Shown piece after piece: positions 32,441 through 39,918 of a DNA stretch of 49,592 bases (position 1 is the stretch's first letter; each line of letters starts with the position of its first letter). A model generated the notes under the pieces. It was not told the origin of the DNA and did no database searches. It saw nothing but the letters and a program-made list of their open reading frames with translations. The DNA is from Bacteroidota bacterium (GTDB lineage: Bacteria; Bacteroidota; Ignavibacteria; Kapaibacteriales; UBA2268): the NCBI GenBank assembly GCA_024278075.1, contig JAJRTW010000073.1, forward strand, positions 1 to 49,592. Direction: 5' to 3'. The translations under genes and the position numbers were made by a program.

Positions 32441-33139
32441 CTACAACATTCCTTTTGAAGCGAAAGAGAAATAATCGCTGCCGGCAAGAATCAAATGCTC
32501 GGATACGTCTATGTTGACTACCGACAATGCGTTGCCGATAAGGTCGGTCAGTTCAATATCGGCTTTGCTCGGTTCCGGGTTGCCGCCCGGATGGTTATGC
32601 ACTATGATTAAAGAAGAAGTGTTATGCTTCAGGGCATCTTCAACCATTTTCCTGGGGTAAGCAATCAATTGGTTAATCGTGCCTTCGGTCAGAATATCGG
32701 AGTGGAGCACCTCGCCTTTTGCATTAAGATAAATGACTAACATTACCTCATTCTTCTTGTCTCCGATTTGAGATTTCGCAAAATCAAGAAGGTTTGTAAG
32801 GGAATTAATCTGCCCCGGATTATCGTATAATTCCGAGCGGAAGTAATAAGACAAGATACTCCTGAATGCCTTCAGGGCAAGCGCCGACTCCATACCCATT
32901 CCTTTGACTTTTGCAATATCCTCAGCCTTGGCGTCCAGCACTTTGCTGAAACTGCCGAACCGGTCGATTAATCTTTTTGCCTTCGGCTTCGTGTCGCCCT
33001 GTCTGAATATATAGAACAGCAGGAATTCAAGCACCTCATAATCATGGAAACCGCTGAAGCCGCCGGCAGCAAATTTCCTCCTCATCCGTTTTCGGTGGTC
33101 CAAATAGGGCTTGGAAGCATCTCTAACAATTTTACCCAA
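32441..33139 (-). CDS. radC: RadC-family JAB/MPN domain protein
   Basis: The protein has 232 residues. The N-terminal half is a helix-hairpin-helix region with the sequence KVKGMGMESALALK. The C-terminal half is a JAB1/MPN fold with the zinc motif HNHPGGNPEPSKAD (H-x-H-x10-D). RadC proteins were once linked to DNA repair, but their real activity is not settled; the fold suggests a metallo-isopeptidase-like hydrolase. It is a complete, normal-length member and lies alone on the - strand, divergent from the glycosyltransferase gene. Confidence 0.93.
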   Translation of the reverse strand: MGKIVRDASKPYLDHRKRMRRKFAAGGFSGFHDYEVLEFLLFYIFRQGDTKPKAKRLIDRFGSFSKVLDAKAEDIAKVKGMGMESALALKAFRSILSYYFRSELYDNPGQINSLTNLLDFAKSQIGDKKNEVMLVIYLNAKGEVLHSDILTEGTINQLIAYPRKMVEDALKHNTSSLIIVHNHPGGNPEPSKADIELTDLIGNALSVVNIDVSEHLILAGSDYFSFASKGML

Positions 33140-33233
33140 TTTATTATTCTCTTATTTTTTTGGCTTTTAAGGAAAATAGGATTACATTAATATCTGAAAT
33201 TTTTCATTTTAAAACAATATATGAATATAATCA

Positions 33234-34235
33234 ATGGAAATGGGGCAAAATAATAATAATCCGACACTCGGAGCGGCTATAATTGTGAAGGATGAAGCCG
33301 ATAATATTTCAGGCTGCCTCGAATCGATTGGAAATATTTGCTCGCAGATAGTAATTGTAGATACCGGCTCGGCGGACAAGACGCCGCAAATATGCTCAAG
33401 GCATGGGGCTGAAGTTTATTTCTTCAAGTGGAACGGCAGCTTTAGCGATGCACGAAATTGTGCGCTTTCGCTGATGAGAACCGATTGGATAATAGCAATC
33501 GACGCCGATGAAGAGCTGGATAAGCAGTCTGCCGAAAAGGTTTGCGATCATTTCGATGATAGCACGACGGGAGGAATAAATGTTAGAATTATCAGCCGGC
33601 TGCATGACGGAACCTCTGCCACGCACTGCTATACAAGGATTTTCCGCCGCAATGATGCGATTCGATATACCGGCAGGATTCACGAGCAAATCCGAGAGTC
33701 AATCGAAAATGCCGGATTTGATATTTTAAATTCTGATTCTATTGATTCAAATTCTATCGATTCGGATATTGTTATTCATCATAAGGGCTATATCAACTCG
33801 TCGGAGAAGATTACACGCAACCGCGAGATTATTTCCGAAGAACTAGCGATTAATCCCGATGATGATTATTTGAAATTCCATCTTGCCGAGACTGAGTTTT
33901 CATCGGGTAATTTTGTTGCTGCCAAAGATTTATTCTCCGGGATAAACAAGCAGAAGAACTTAAGCCAAAGGCAGGCGGAGATTGCCCGCATCAGGTTGGC
34001 GCAGATTGGCCTGTCCGATGGGCAAACAGATTTAATTGAAGAACATCTCGATTTCCGTAGCCGGGATGGTGAATTGGAGGGCCTTAGGCAATACGTACTT
34101 GCGGCTTATTATATTACGGAAAAGAAATTCAATATTGCCTATGATATTTTCAAAGGCGGCTATGTAAACGATTCATCTCTTGTTGATAAGGCCATGCTCG
34201 AAAAGGCCATTGGTGCTCTTGAAGAATTGATCTAA
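33234..34235 (+). CDS. Family 2 glycosyltransferase with helical repeat tail
   Basis: The protein has 333 residues. The N-terminal GT-A domain has AAIIVKDEADNISGCLESI, the sugar-nucleotide site VDTGSADKT and the metal motif AIDADEEL. The last 130 residues are helical and TPR-like (LAINPDDDYLKFHLAETEF). This matches the WaaE/KdtX-like group of cytoplasmic transferases often followed by TPRs, which act on lipopolysaccharide or proteins; the acceptor here is unknown. A short Ser-Ile-Asp-rich repeat sits near residue 168. Start: ATG 33234 or ATG 33240. The stop codon overlaps the stop codon of the convergent amidotransferase gene. Confidence 0.88.
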   Translation: MEMGQNNNNPTLGAAIIVKDEADNISGCLESIGNICSQIVIVDTGSADKTPQICSRHGAEVYFFKWNGSFSDARNCALSLMRTDWIIAIDADEELDKQSAEKVCDHFDDSTTGGINVRIISRLHDGTSATHCYTRIFRRNDAIRYTGRIHEQIRESIENAGFDILNSDSIDSNSIDSDIVIHHKGYINSSEKITRNREIISEELAINPDDDYLKFHLAETEFSSGNFVAAKDLFSGINKQKNLSQRQAEIARIRLAQIGLSDGQTDLIEEHLDFRSRDGELEGLRQYVLAAYYITEKKFNIAYDIFKGGYVNDSSLVDKAMLEKAIGALEELI

Positions 34236-34971
34236 AGCCGTTTGGCAACTGAATCGGCAACTGAATCGGCAACTGAATCGGCAACCATGTCGAGAATTTC
34301 GAAGAAATATTTATTCAAATTTTCACAAAGAAAACTATTTCGATTAATCTCATCGCCGTTCATAACATAGTCCGATTCAATGAGTTCTTCCGAGCCTTTT
34401 CGGCCATCAACAGAACCGAAGCGGGCGTTACCTCGAAATGGCACTGCATACCGATAACGTTTTCGCCGATGGTAAACACTTGGTTTGCATTAGCTTCGGA
34501 GCTGGCGATGAGTGTTGCTTCGGGCGGCAGGGAAAAAGTTTCGCCATGCCAATGGAAAACGAAGAGGTTATCGGGGAGCTGAGAGAAAAATGGATTTTGC
34601 CGTCCGTCCGGTGTTAATGCTATTGGGAACCAGCCTATCTCCTTATTGCTGCAATCTGCCACCTTGCCGCCCATAACTTCGGCAATTATCTGCGCCCCCA
34701 GGCATATACCGATAACGGTTTTGCCGGATTCGATGGCTTTGCGGATGAATGCCTTTTCCTGCTTCAGCCACGGGAATTCATTTTCGCTATGAACGCTCAT
34801 CGGCCCGCCCATAACGGCCAGTATGTCGAAATCATGCAGCCGGGGCATCGGGCCGGCCTTTTTGAGATATGTTACGGCCAGCAAATGGCCATTTCGTTCG
34901 GCCCAATCCTTTATCACCGCCGGGCCTTCGTATCGGGCATGCTGGAAGATATGTATATTTAATTGTCTCAT
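34232..34971 (-). pseudogene. Class I glutamine amidotransferase gene with a frameshift
   Basis: The main frame gives 203 residues with the nucleophile Cys90 in VIGICLGAQ and the His178/Glu180 pair in MQCHFEVTP, so the catalytic triad of a class I amidotransferase (GMP synthase-like) is complete. At 34397-34400 a run of four A on the coding strand appears one base short: adding one A joins MAEK to GSEELIESDYVMNGDEINR in the next frame, which is the normal C-terminal helix pattern, and makes 247 codons including the stop. Without it the chain ends early at NRTML. The extended end carries a repeated Val-Ala-Asp-Ser tail. Either a real mutation or a homopolymer sequencing error; the substrate is unknown. 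Confidence 0.8.
34244..34286 (-). repeat. 12-bp tandem repeat at the end of the amidotransferase gene
   Basis: GGCAACTGAATC occurs three times in a row (34244-34255, 34256-34267, 34268-34279) plus a partial unit. It codes for the repeated Ala-Asp-Ser-Val tail and lies 9 bases from the convergent gene's stop. Confidence 0.85.
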
Positions 34972-34987
34972 CGTGACTATATTTTAA

Positions 34988-35236
34988 TCATTGCCCTTTA
35001 TCATTGCCTTTGATAATCTTCAGCACAAAGGCGGCCCTTCTTTCGTCCAGTACGGCGGGAATTTCCTCGGCAAGCAGTGCGAATATTATATCATGCTCGC
35101 CACGGATTTGCGTGCTCATACTGTTGGTTTCCACTTCCAGGCCCGGGTGATTTTTCAGCTTTTTAATAAAACTTTTTATCGGGCCGATATAGTCTTCGGT
35201 GAGTGGATAGTAGCTGATGTCGATTGATATTTTCAT
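34988..35236 (-). CDS. Thiamine-binding-like protein (MTH1187/YkoF type)
   Basis: The protein has 82 residues. The opening MKISIDISYYPLTEDYIGPIK, the middle GLEVETNSMSTQIRGEHDII and the later helix give the alternating strand-helix pattern of the small MTH1187/YkoF family, whose members bind thiamine or its pyrimidine part. It is shorter than the usual 95-100 residues, mainly at the C-terminus. It lies 16 bases upstream of the amidotransferase on the same strand, so both may form an operon. The family call is moderately sure; ligand binding is from family knowledge. Confidence 0.65.
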   Translation of the reverse strand: MKISIDISYYPLTEDYIGPIKSFIKKLKNHPGLEVETNSMSTQIRGEHDIIFALLAEEIPAVLDERRAAFVLKIIKGNDKGQ

Positions 35237-35354
35237 GACGGAAAAAATGGTTTAATTGGAAAGGGAGTATTCAGTATACTATTTTCAATGATTGGAACGA
35301 ATCAATCGCGGAGTTATTTGTAGCACAAGAAATTCGGAGAATAAATGAATTTCA

Positions 35355-35702
35355 TCAGGACAGGACTAAATTATCGAATAGCAGTTCGGCGGCGTCTATT
35401 GTATCGATAATCCTGTATTTTTGATCCATGCCGGTCAGCTTAAGCACGTCGTTAACGAATCTTTTGGCACCAACAATGACAATTTCACCACCGAGGCTTT
35501 CGATTATACTATTATATTTTTCAATCATTTTCACACCCGGGCTGCTCAGAAATGTCAATTCGGAAAGGTCTAATATTATATAGACAGTACCCTTTTCGAT
35601 TAGATTCTCCAGCAAATCCGCTGCTGTGATTGATAATGAAGTATCAAGCCGGCCTGTGATTTTTAGGAACGAATAAAACTTCCTGCTCTTGCTTTTTATC
35701 AT
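35355..35702 (-). CDS. STAS-domain anti-anti-sigma factor-like protein
   Basis: The protein has 115 residues. The pattern LKITGRLDTSLSITAADLLENLI … IILDLSELTFLSSPGVKMIEKY is the STAS fold, with Ser53/Ser54 at the usual phosphorylation site. Such proteins bind an anti-sigma kinase, or take part in other phospho-switches. No kinase or phosphatase partner gene is next to it. The start ATG at 35702 has no clear ribosome binding site; the family call is strong, the partner unknown. Confidence 0.88.
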   Translation of the reverse strand: MIKSKSRKFYSFLKITGRLDTSLSITAADLLENLIEKGTVYIILDLSELTFLSSPGVKMIEKYNSIIESLGGEIVIVGAKRFVNDVLKLTGMDQKYRIIDTIDAAELLFDNLVLS

Positions 35703-36146
35703 AAGATACCTGCACTTGCCATGATTAATGGCTTTATAGTATTGTATTTTGCAACGGCTTGTAATTTTGCAGTGCCATGTTTATTAAGCTCTGTAACAAA
35801 TAAACGGAAATCATATTAATCGGAAAAGAGAATTTCAATTAGCGTAACTTTCTAATATGAAGATAATCAATTATTGATTAATACAAAATCAATTTTCCAT
35901 TACAATTTATTAATAAATGTTATAGGGTGATATATATAGCGTTGCAGATGTCCGAAAAAAACAGTTGTTAAGTTTCTGTTTTGCCGGGTGAGTTTTATTT
36001 GGTTGGTTGCGGGCGTTAAGTATAAGAATAGTAGGCGATTGCGGAGCTATTAACTTTCAATTTATCGCAAAGTTGAAGCGGGCTGAAACTCTTGAATTTA
36101 CAGATGTTTCGGCTATTATTTTTATACATTGTTAGCATTTCGTTGT
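35703..36146. other. Non-coding region before the accessory patch
   Basis: No gene is visible. Downstream of the DinD-like gene (read on the - strand) there is an imperfect long-range hairpin: AATAG (36113-36117 strand-reversed) pairs with CTATT (36027-36031) and GTATAA with TTATAC (36122-36127 and 36020-36025). One side carries TGCTAAC but the other lacks the matching GTT, so it is only a weak, decayed candidate for an attC-like site. Confidence 0.4.
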
Positions 36147-36995
36147 TTATTCTTCAATGCTTTTTATTTCGTCATTATCTCTTTTTCCCAGTTCCTTTGC
36201 ATTTAAGGGACTTATCACACTTCCACCTAATTTCTTTTCTAAGTCTTTCCTTGCAACTCCTGCAACAGATCCTCCTTTTCTCGCAATGTTTTTGCTATCG
36301 ATAAAAGTCTTTGGTTTTTGCTTTTTTGATAATTCAGTTGTTGATGTTTCCGCTAACATGTTTAAAACTAATTCCAAATTAGTCATGTTATCTCGGAGAT
36401 TTTCTTTTTTCAGTTCCTTGAGAATCTTGTATTGTTTAGTTGTAAAACCCGCCCAAGCCATGGTGATTTCATCAGTCAAAATCGCATATTCTAAACCTTT
36501 TTTTACTCCACGTGTTTCCCATTCGTCTGTTAGTTCTTTTCGAACTTCAATACTTTTTATTCGCTGGTTAATCCAATTTTTTGAAAATCCTTTTTTAAGA
36601 TATGTTTCAATTGCTCTGTCAAAAGTCTTTTCCGGGTCTTCTGTTTCCTCAATTCTTTCATAACCGACTTTCGCCAACCATACCTTAAATGGTTCCGCTT
36701 TGGGTGATGGTATTGATTGTATTAGTCTTAGGAGTTGTTCTGTGTCAGCAACATCTGTTTTGTAATATTTTCCATCGGAAGATTGCATTTTCAGTTGACT
36801 ACAATTTGTAGTCAACTCACTACCTTCCTTTTTAAGTCTGGCTTTTAGAACACTCCAATATTTTCTAGGATTTGGGCTTTTGGTTAAAATTCTGATAATA
36901 TCAACAATTGAGAAAAACCATTTTTCTTGTTCGTCATCCCATTGTACTCGAACTCGTTGGTCTTGAAATAGTTTTATAGCATTTTCTTTTTTCAT
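36147..36995 (-). CDS. BRO-N / DinD-like protein
   Basis: The protein has 282 residues. The N-terminal 110 residues resemble the BRO-N (phage antirepressor) domain: IKLFQDQRVRVQWDDEQEKW, FSIVDIIRILTKS and NPRKYWSVLKARL. The C-terminal region has NIARKGGSVAGVARKDLEKK, a signature shared with the DNA-damage-inducible DinD/RayT group. E. coli DinD inhibits RecA; the role here is unknown. Ribosome binding is weak. It lies in an accessory patch next to a toxin-antitoxin pair and a hairpin resembling a cassette recombination site, and it is AT-rich compared with the core genes. Confidence 0.82.
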   Translation of the reverse strand: MKKENAIKLFQDQRVRVQWDDEQEKWFFSIVDIIRILTKSPNPRKYWSVLKARLKKEGSELTTNCSQLKMQSSDGKYYKTDVADTEQLLRLIQSIPSPKAEPFKVWLAKVGYERIEETEDPEKTFDRAIETYLKKGFSKNWINQRIKSIEVRKELTDEWETRGVKKGLEYAILTDEITMAWAGFTTKQYKILKELKKENLRDNMTNLELVLNMLAETSTTELSKKQKPKTFIDSKNIARKGGSVAGVARKDLEKKLGGSVISPLNAKELGKRDNDEIKSIEE

Positions 36996-37084
36996 AATTT
37001 CTTTTCAAAGATTTCAATTAAAGATTATCAATCTTTTTGCGGTCAGGAATTTTATTTACATCAAGGTTTCTCACAATGAATGCC

Positions 37085-37138
37085 AACGGCAGGTATTAGT
37101 ATAGTAGCCGACAGCGGCATACACTATGAGCCTGTGTT
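37085..37138 (-). other. attC-like imperfect hairpin at the 3' end of the HepT gene
   Basis: On the - strand the order is AAC-a-CAGG … ATAGT … GCC … GGC … ACTAT … CCTG-cc-GTT (37138 to 37085), an imperfect stem with AAC and GTT at its two ends and unpaired bases on each arm, 54 bases long. This is the general shape of integron attC sites. It overlaps the HepT stop codon, as cassette genes often do. The 7-base outer boxes do not fit the full RYYYAAC/GTTRRRY consensus, so the call is tentative. Confidence 0.45.
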
Positions 37139-37498
37139 ACCACCTGTGTGTTTCTCTTTTTCGATAATTTCTCTAAGGTCAATTGAGTTTTGAGGTAAAT
37201 TATTTTTAGAAATCTCCCAAATCATTTCATAGTCTATGCCAAAATATTCGTGAGCGATTAAGTTTCTTAATCCATACATTTTTTTCCAGGGTATTTCAGG
37301 GTATTTGTTTTTTATTTCGGAAGGTACATTCTTTGAGGCTTCACCAATAATTTCAAAATTTCGAATAATAGCATCAACTACCATAGAATTCATTTTGAAT
37401 TGACGAAATTCCATATCGCCAATATATTCTTCAATTCTTAGCATTGAAGTCAACATATCTTCAAGATATAAATTGTAGTCTCTGCCTATTGGTGTCAT
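37124..37498 (-). CDS. hepT: HepT-like HEPN toxin
   Basis: The protein has 124 residues, all-helical, of the DUF86/HEPN family. The RX4HXY RNase motif is complete: Arg78, His83 and Tyr85 in LRNLIAHEYFGID. HepT cuts RNA when free. Its ATG overlaps the stop of the MntA gene (ATGA, 37495-37498), the usual arrangement of this toxin-antitoxin module. Known MntA partners inactivate HepT by adding AMP to the Tyr of this motif. The C-terminal end carries a short HTGGNTGS tail produced by the cassette-end hairpin. Confidence 0.92.
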   Translation of the reverse strand: MTPIGRDYNLYLEDMLTSMLRIEEYIGDMEFRQFKMNSMVVDAIIRNFEIIGEASKNVPSEIKNKYPEIPWKKMYGLRNLIAHEYFGIDYEMIWEISKNNLPQNSIDLREIIEKEKHTGGNTGS

Positions 37499-37785
37499 AC
37501 GTATTTCACACTATTTAAAATGATTTGTCTTAATTGTTCCTTCAAAGCCTTTTCTGAAACCAAATCAACTTTTAATTCTAATTCTTTTTCTAGTAATTCC
37601 CGGAGATCAAAAAATTCCCAGCCAAGTGGTTTTCTGAAATAAACTAAAATGTCAATATCTGAGTCCTTTTTTTGTTCATTGCGTGAATATGACCCAAAAT
37701 AACCAATTCTCTCAACGTAATACTTTTGATTGAGTATTGGTTTTAGTTCTTTCAGTTTGTTCTCTATGTCAGTTTGAGTATTCAT
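37495..37785 (-). CDS. mntA: MntA-like nucleotidyltransferase antitoxin
   Basis: The protein has 96 residues. It shows the minimal nucleotidyltransferase motif GSX10DXD (Gly31, Ser32, then Asp43 and Asp45) in FGSYSRNEQKKDSDIDIL. The family transfers AMP to the toxin HepT and so silences it. It is the first gene of the pair. A TATATTTG box ends five bases before the ATG, so the mRNA is probably nearly leaderless. The length and motif are typical. Confidence 0.92.
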   Translation of the reverse strand: MNTQTDIENKLKELKPILNQKYYVERIGYFGSYSRNEQKKDSDIDILVYFRKPLGWEFFDLRELLEKELELKVDLVSEKALKEQLRQIILNSVKYV

Positions 37786-37789
37786 ATTT

Positions 37790-37818
37790 CAAATATACAA
37801 CATTCTTTGAATTGACAA
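37790..37818 (-). promoter_or_regulatory. Bacteroidota-type promoter of mntA-hepT
   Basis: On the - strand TTG (37818-37816) is followed after 18 bases by TATATTTG (37797-37790), a perfect match to the TAnnTTTG -7 box with a TTG at -33. The start codon lies 4 bases further on, which implies a very short or absent 5' leader. Confidence 0.7.
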
Positions 37819-37845
37819 TCTTGTTTCTTTTTTTCGCATGGGCGG

Positions 37846-37942
37846 TAACGATTGGGCATATACGATGTTGGCTTTTAAATTGGGCAAAATTTCACTTAAC
37901 GGTTTGGTTATGTGCCGTTTTAATGGTATATAGCCTTTGTTA
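37846..37942 (-). other. attC-like imperfect hairpin upstream of mntA
   Basis: TAAC (37846-37849) and GTTA (37939-37942) are the ends of an imperfect stem: GGC (37855-37857) pairs with GCC (37933-37935) and ATATAC (37858-37863) with GTATAT (37926-37931), with unpaired bases between the blocks. A second small stem AACGG/CCGTT (37898-37919) lies inside. The layout resembles a long attC site, but the outer boxes do not fit the consensus well. Confidence 0.45.
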
Positions 37943-37969
37943 TCGGTTGGATTTTTTCAATTAATATTT

Positions 37970-38027
37970 CTCTAACGCCAAGGCTCAGCGGCTGCGATTA
38001 GCCGTCCGCTGTAGCCGCATGTTCGGT
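37970..38027 (-). other. attC-like recombination site after the DUF2059 gene
   Basis: On the - strand the site begins with ACCGAAC (38027-38021), close to RYYYAAC, and ends with GTTAGAG (37976-37970), close to GTTRRRY, each with one mismatch. Between them GGCT-ACAGCGG pairs with CCGCTG-AGCC with one extra unpaired base, giving a GC-rich imperfect hairpin of about 58 bases. Size, boxes and the position directly at the stop codon of the preceding - strand gene all fit an integron attC site. It is the best of the candidates in this patch. Confidence 0.6.
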
Positions 38028-38465
38028 CATTGTCTCGTTTCGTCTTCCTTCTTCTCACGACTTGCCTTAGTCTGTGCTTTGATCATTTCGGCCTGGATTG
38101 CAGGCATCACTTCGGCCATGTACATGCCAAATTTCTTCATAACAGACTTTCCAACAAGGGAACCGTAGAAATCCGCCAATGCCTTGAGTTCGTCGGCCGT
38201 GAAATGCTTGACCATCGCTTCTTTCGTCTCTTTTTCAAGGGCAGCAATGTCGACGTTCTTGGTCAGCAAGTCCTTGAACTCTTGCCGTTGCTCCACCGGA
38301 AGGTTCATGGCCATCTGGTCGGCTATGTCCTGAAATATCTCGTGTAGGGGCGTCGCTGCCAGATAACGATCCGATTCCTTGGCTCGGTTCTCTGGCGTAT
38401 CGTCAAGCGCACGATAGTGCGGACATCATTACGACTACTGCCGTTGCCATCATAATTCTCTTCAT
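38027..38465 (-). pseudogene. DUF2059-like lipoprotein gene with a frameshift
   Basis: An ATG at 38465 with AAAGGAG eight bases upstream begins a lipoprotein signal (MKRIMMATAVVVMMSALSCA) that hits TGA after codon 20. One base further along the frame opens again as LDDTPENRAKESDRYLAATP and continues through the 95-residue frame that ends at 38027, with VKHFTADELKALADFYGSL, the DUF2059 pattern. Removing one base near 38406-38412 gives 146 codons including the stop. It is GC-richer than its neighbours and ends at an attC-like site, which suggests a transferred cassette. The frameshift could be real or a sequencing error. Function of DUF2059 proteins is not known. Confidence 0.7.
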
Positions 38466-38572
38466 CGCAATCTCCTTTCTGTTGACCGAACATAAGATTA
38501 AGTGTACTAATGAAAATAGCAAATGTTGCTCTTTATGGCTACCTATATACTTATGCAACTAATTTTAGTTAA

Positions 38573-38605
38573 TTGAGTATTCATGTTCCAAATATACAAA
38601 AAATT
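38573..38605 (-). repeat. Duplicate of the mntA promoter and first codons
   Basis: On the - strand TTGTATATTTG is followed by ATG AAT ACT CAA (ATG at 38584-38582), the same promoter box and first four codons as mntA at 37785, matching at about 24 of 26 bases. The frame then stops after 13 codons, so it is a remnant of a second start region, 800 bases upstream of the intact one. Confidence 0.65.
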
Positions 38606-38712
38606 CGAATATAAATTCGGATTACTATATTGTCTGCATAGCCCTCATATTTCCTTATTGATACGAAGCTCTTTAGCAAAAAATAAACCCTACACATTCG
38701 GGCCAACACAAA

Positions 38713-39468
38713 CTAACCACAGATGATTTTACGCACACGCTCGAGGTCTTCGGGAGTGTCAACCCCGATAAGATCGCTTTTCGTCTCAACGCAAAGATAT
38801 TTCGCCCCTTGCTCCATTAATCGTAACTGTTCAAGTTTTTCGGTCAGTTCAAGCGGCGACACGGGCAGCTCCACAAACTGCATCAAAGCCTCTCTTGTGT
38901 ATGCGTAAACGCCAATATGCTTCCAGAAAAGTTGCGATTGCAGCCACTTCTTCTTATTCGTGTCACGAACAAATGGAACCGGATGCCTGGAGAAATAAAG
39001 TGCCGTTCCATCAGCCTTCAGAACAACTTTCACGACAGAATCATCTTCAAGGTCTTTATCAGAATCAATTCTCTTAACCAAAGTTCCGACGTCGGCATCG
39101 GAATTGCAGAAAGCAGTGCAGAGTTTGTCAATGATTTCCGGCTCAATCAAAGGTTCGTCGCCCTGAATGTTAACTATTATATCAGCATAGTCCATGAAAT
39201 ATTCGTAAGCAAAGGCAATTCTATCGGTCCCGCTTTGGATTTTCGGGGGAGTAATTAAATATTCGGCACCAATCGCATCGCATACATTGGCAATTCTGTA
39301 ATCGTCGGTGGCGATTATTACCCTGCGGAGCGTCGTTGCTTTCACCGCATTCTCCCAAACGCGCTGTATCAAAGGCTTGCCGCAAATATCAGCCAGCATC
39401 TTCCCGGCCAGCCTGGATGATTCATACCTCGCCGGAATAATTCCTATAATATTCGGATGGTTTGGCAA
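38713..39468 (-). CDS. kdsB: 3-deoxy-manno-octulosonate cytidylyltransferase
   Basis: The protein has 251 residues, the normal length. Family motifs are clear: GIIPARYESSRLAGKML near the start, then NIQGDEPLIEPEII and the later FSRHPVPFVRD and GVYAYTREAL. KdsB activates Kdo with CTP to give CMP-Kdo, needed for the lipopolysaccharide core, so the cell has a Gram-negative outer membrane. The start appears to be TTG at 39468: no in-frame ATG precedes the conserved N-terminus. No other Kdo gene is next to it. Confidence 0.96.
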   Translation of the reverse strand: MPNHPNIIGIIPARYESSRLAGKMLADICGKPLIQRVWENAVKATTLRRVIIATDDYRIANVCDAIGAEYLITPPKIQSGTDRIAFAYEYFMDYADIIVNIQGDEPLIEPEIIDKLCTAFCNSDADVGTLVKRIDSDKDLEDDSVVKVVLKADGTALYFSRHPVPFVRDTNKKKWLQSQLFWKHIGVYAYTREALMQFVELPVSPLELTEKLEQLRLMEQGAKYLCVETKSDLIGVDTPEDLERVRKIICG

Positions 39469-39918
39469 AACAGTTTGTCCATGACAATGTATATATATTA
39501 AAATAATATTTATGTTAAAGCAAACCTAATAAAAAATAATTGTCACCAAAAATATTAATGGTTCTGACGATTTGGATAATTGGCACAATATTGGATTAGT
39601 ATATCATTAATGAAATAAATTCCGGTGAATGACGTATTTTGGATTAGTCCGGCTTGTAACAAAATCAATTTGGTTTTGTTTTAATTTTCACAAAGTACTG
39701 ATAGCACTTATTTAAAAAGTTACGAGGAACTTATCGAACTATCACTGCTACTATATTAATCGCAAGCTTTAATGGCCTTTCTTTTTAGAGAATTGGTTAA
39801 TTTTACGGTTTGCGAAATTCATAATCTGTTGATTTCTTTTTTGGCAAAGCCAAACGCAGGGTTGTTGTATATAACAAGAGCCTTAAGAGAAATTATTACA
39901 CATAATAAAACCGGATAA
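39469..39918. other. AT-rich non-coding region before sprA
   Basis: No gene is visible in these 450 bases. A small hairpin TTTGGC-AAA-GCCAAA occurs near 39839-39853. Promoters for kdsB (- strand) and sprA (+ strand) should both be here, but no full consensus box was found. Confidence 0.45.

Noticed and set aside
36147-36995. DinD/antirepressor gene as a sign of a prophage
   Set aside because: No phage structural, lysis or integrase genes occur nearby; the gene is better explained as part of an accessory patch.
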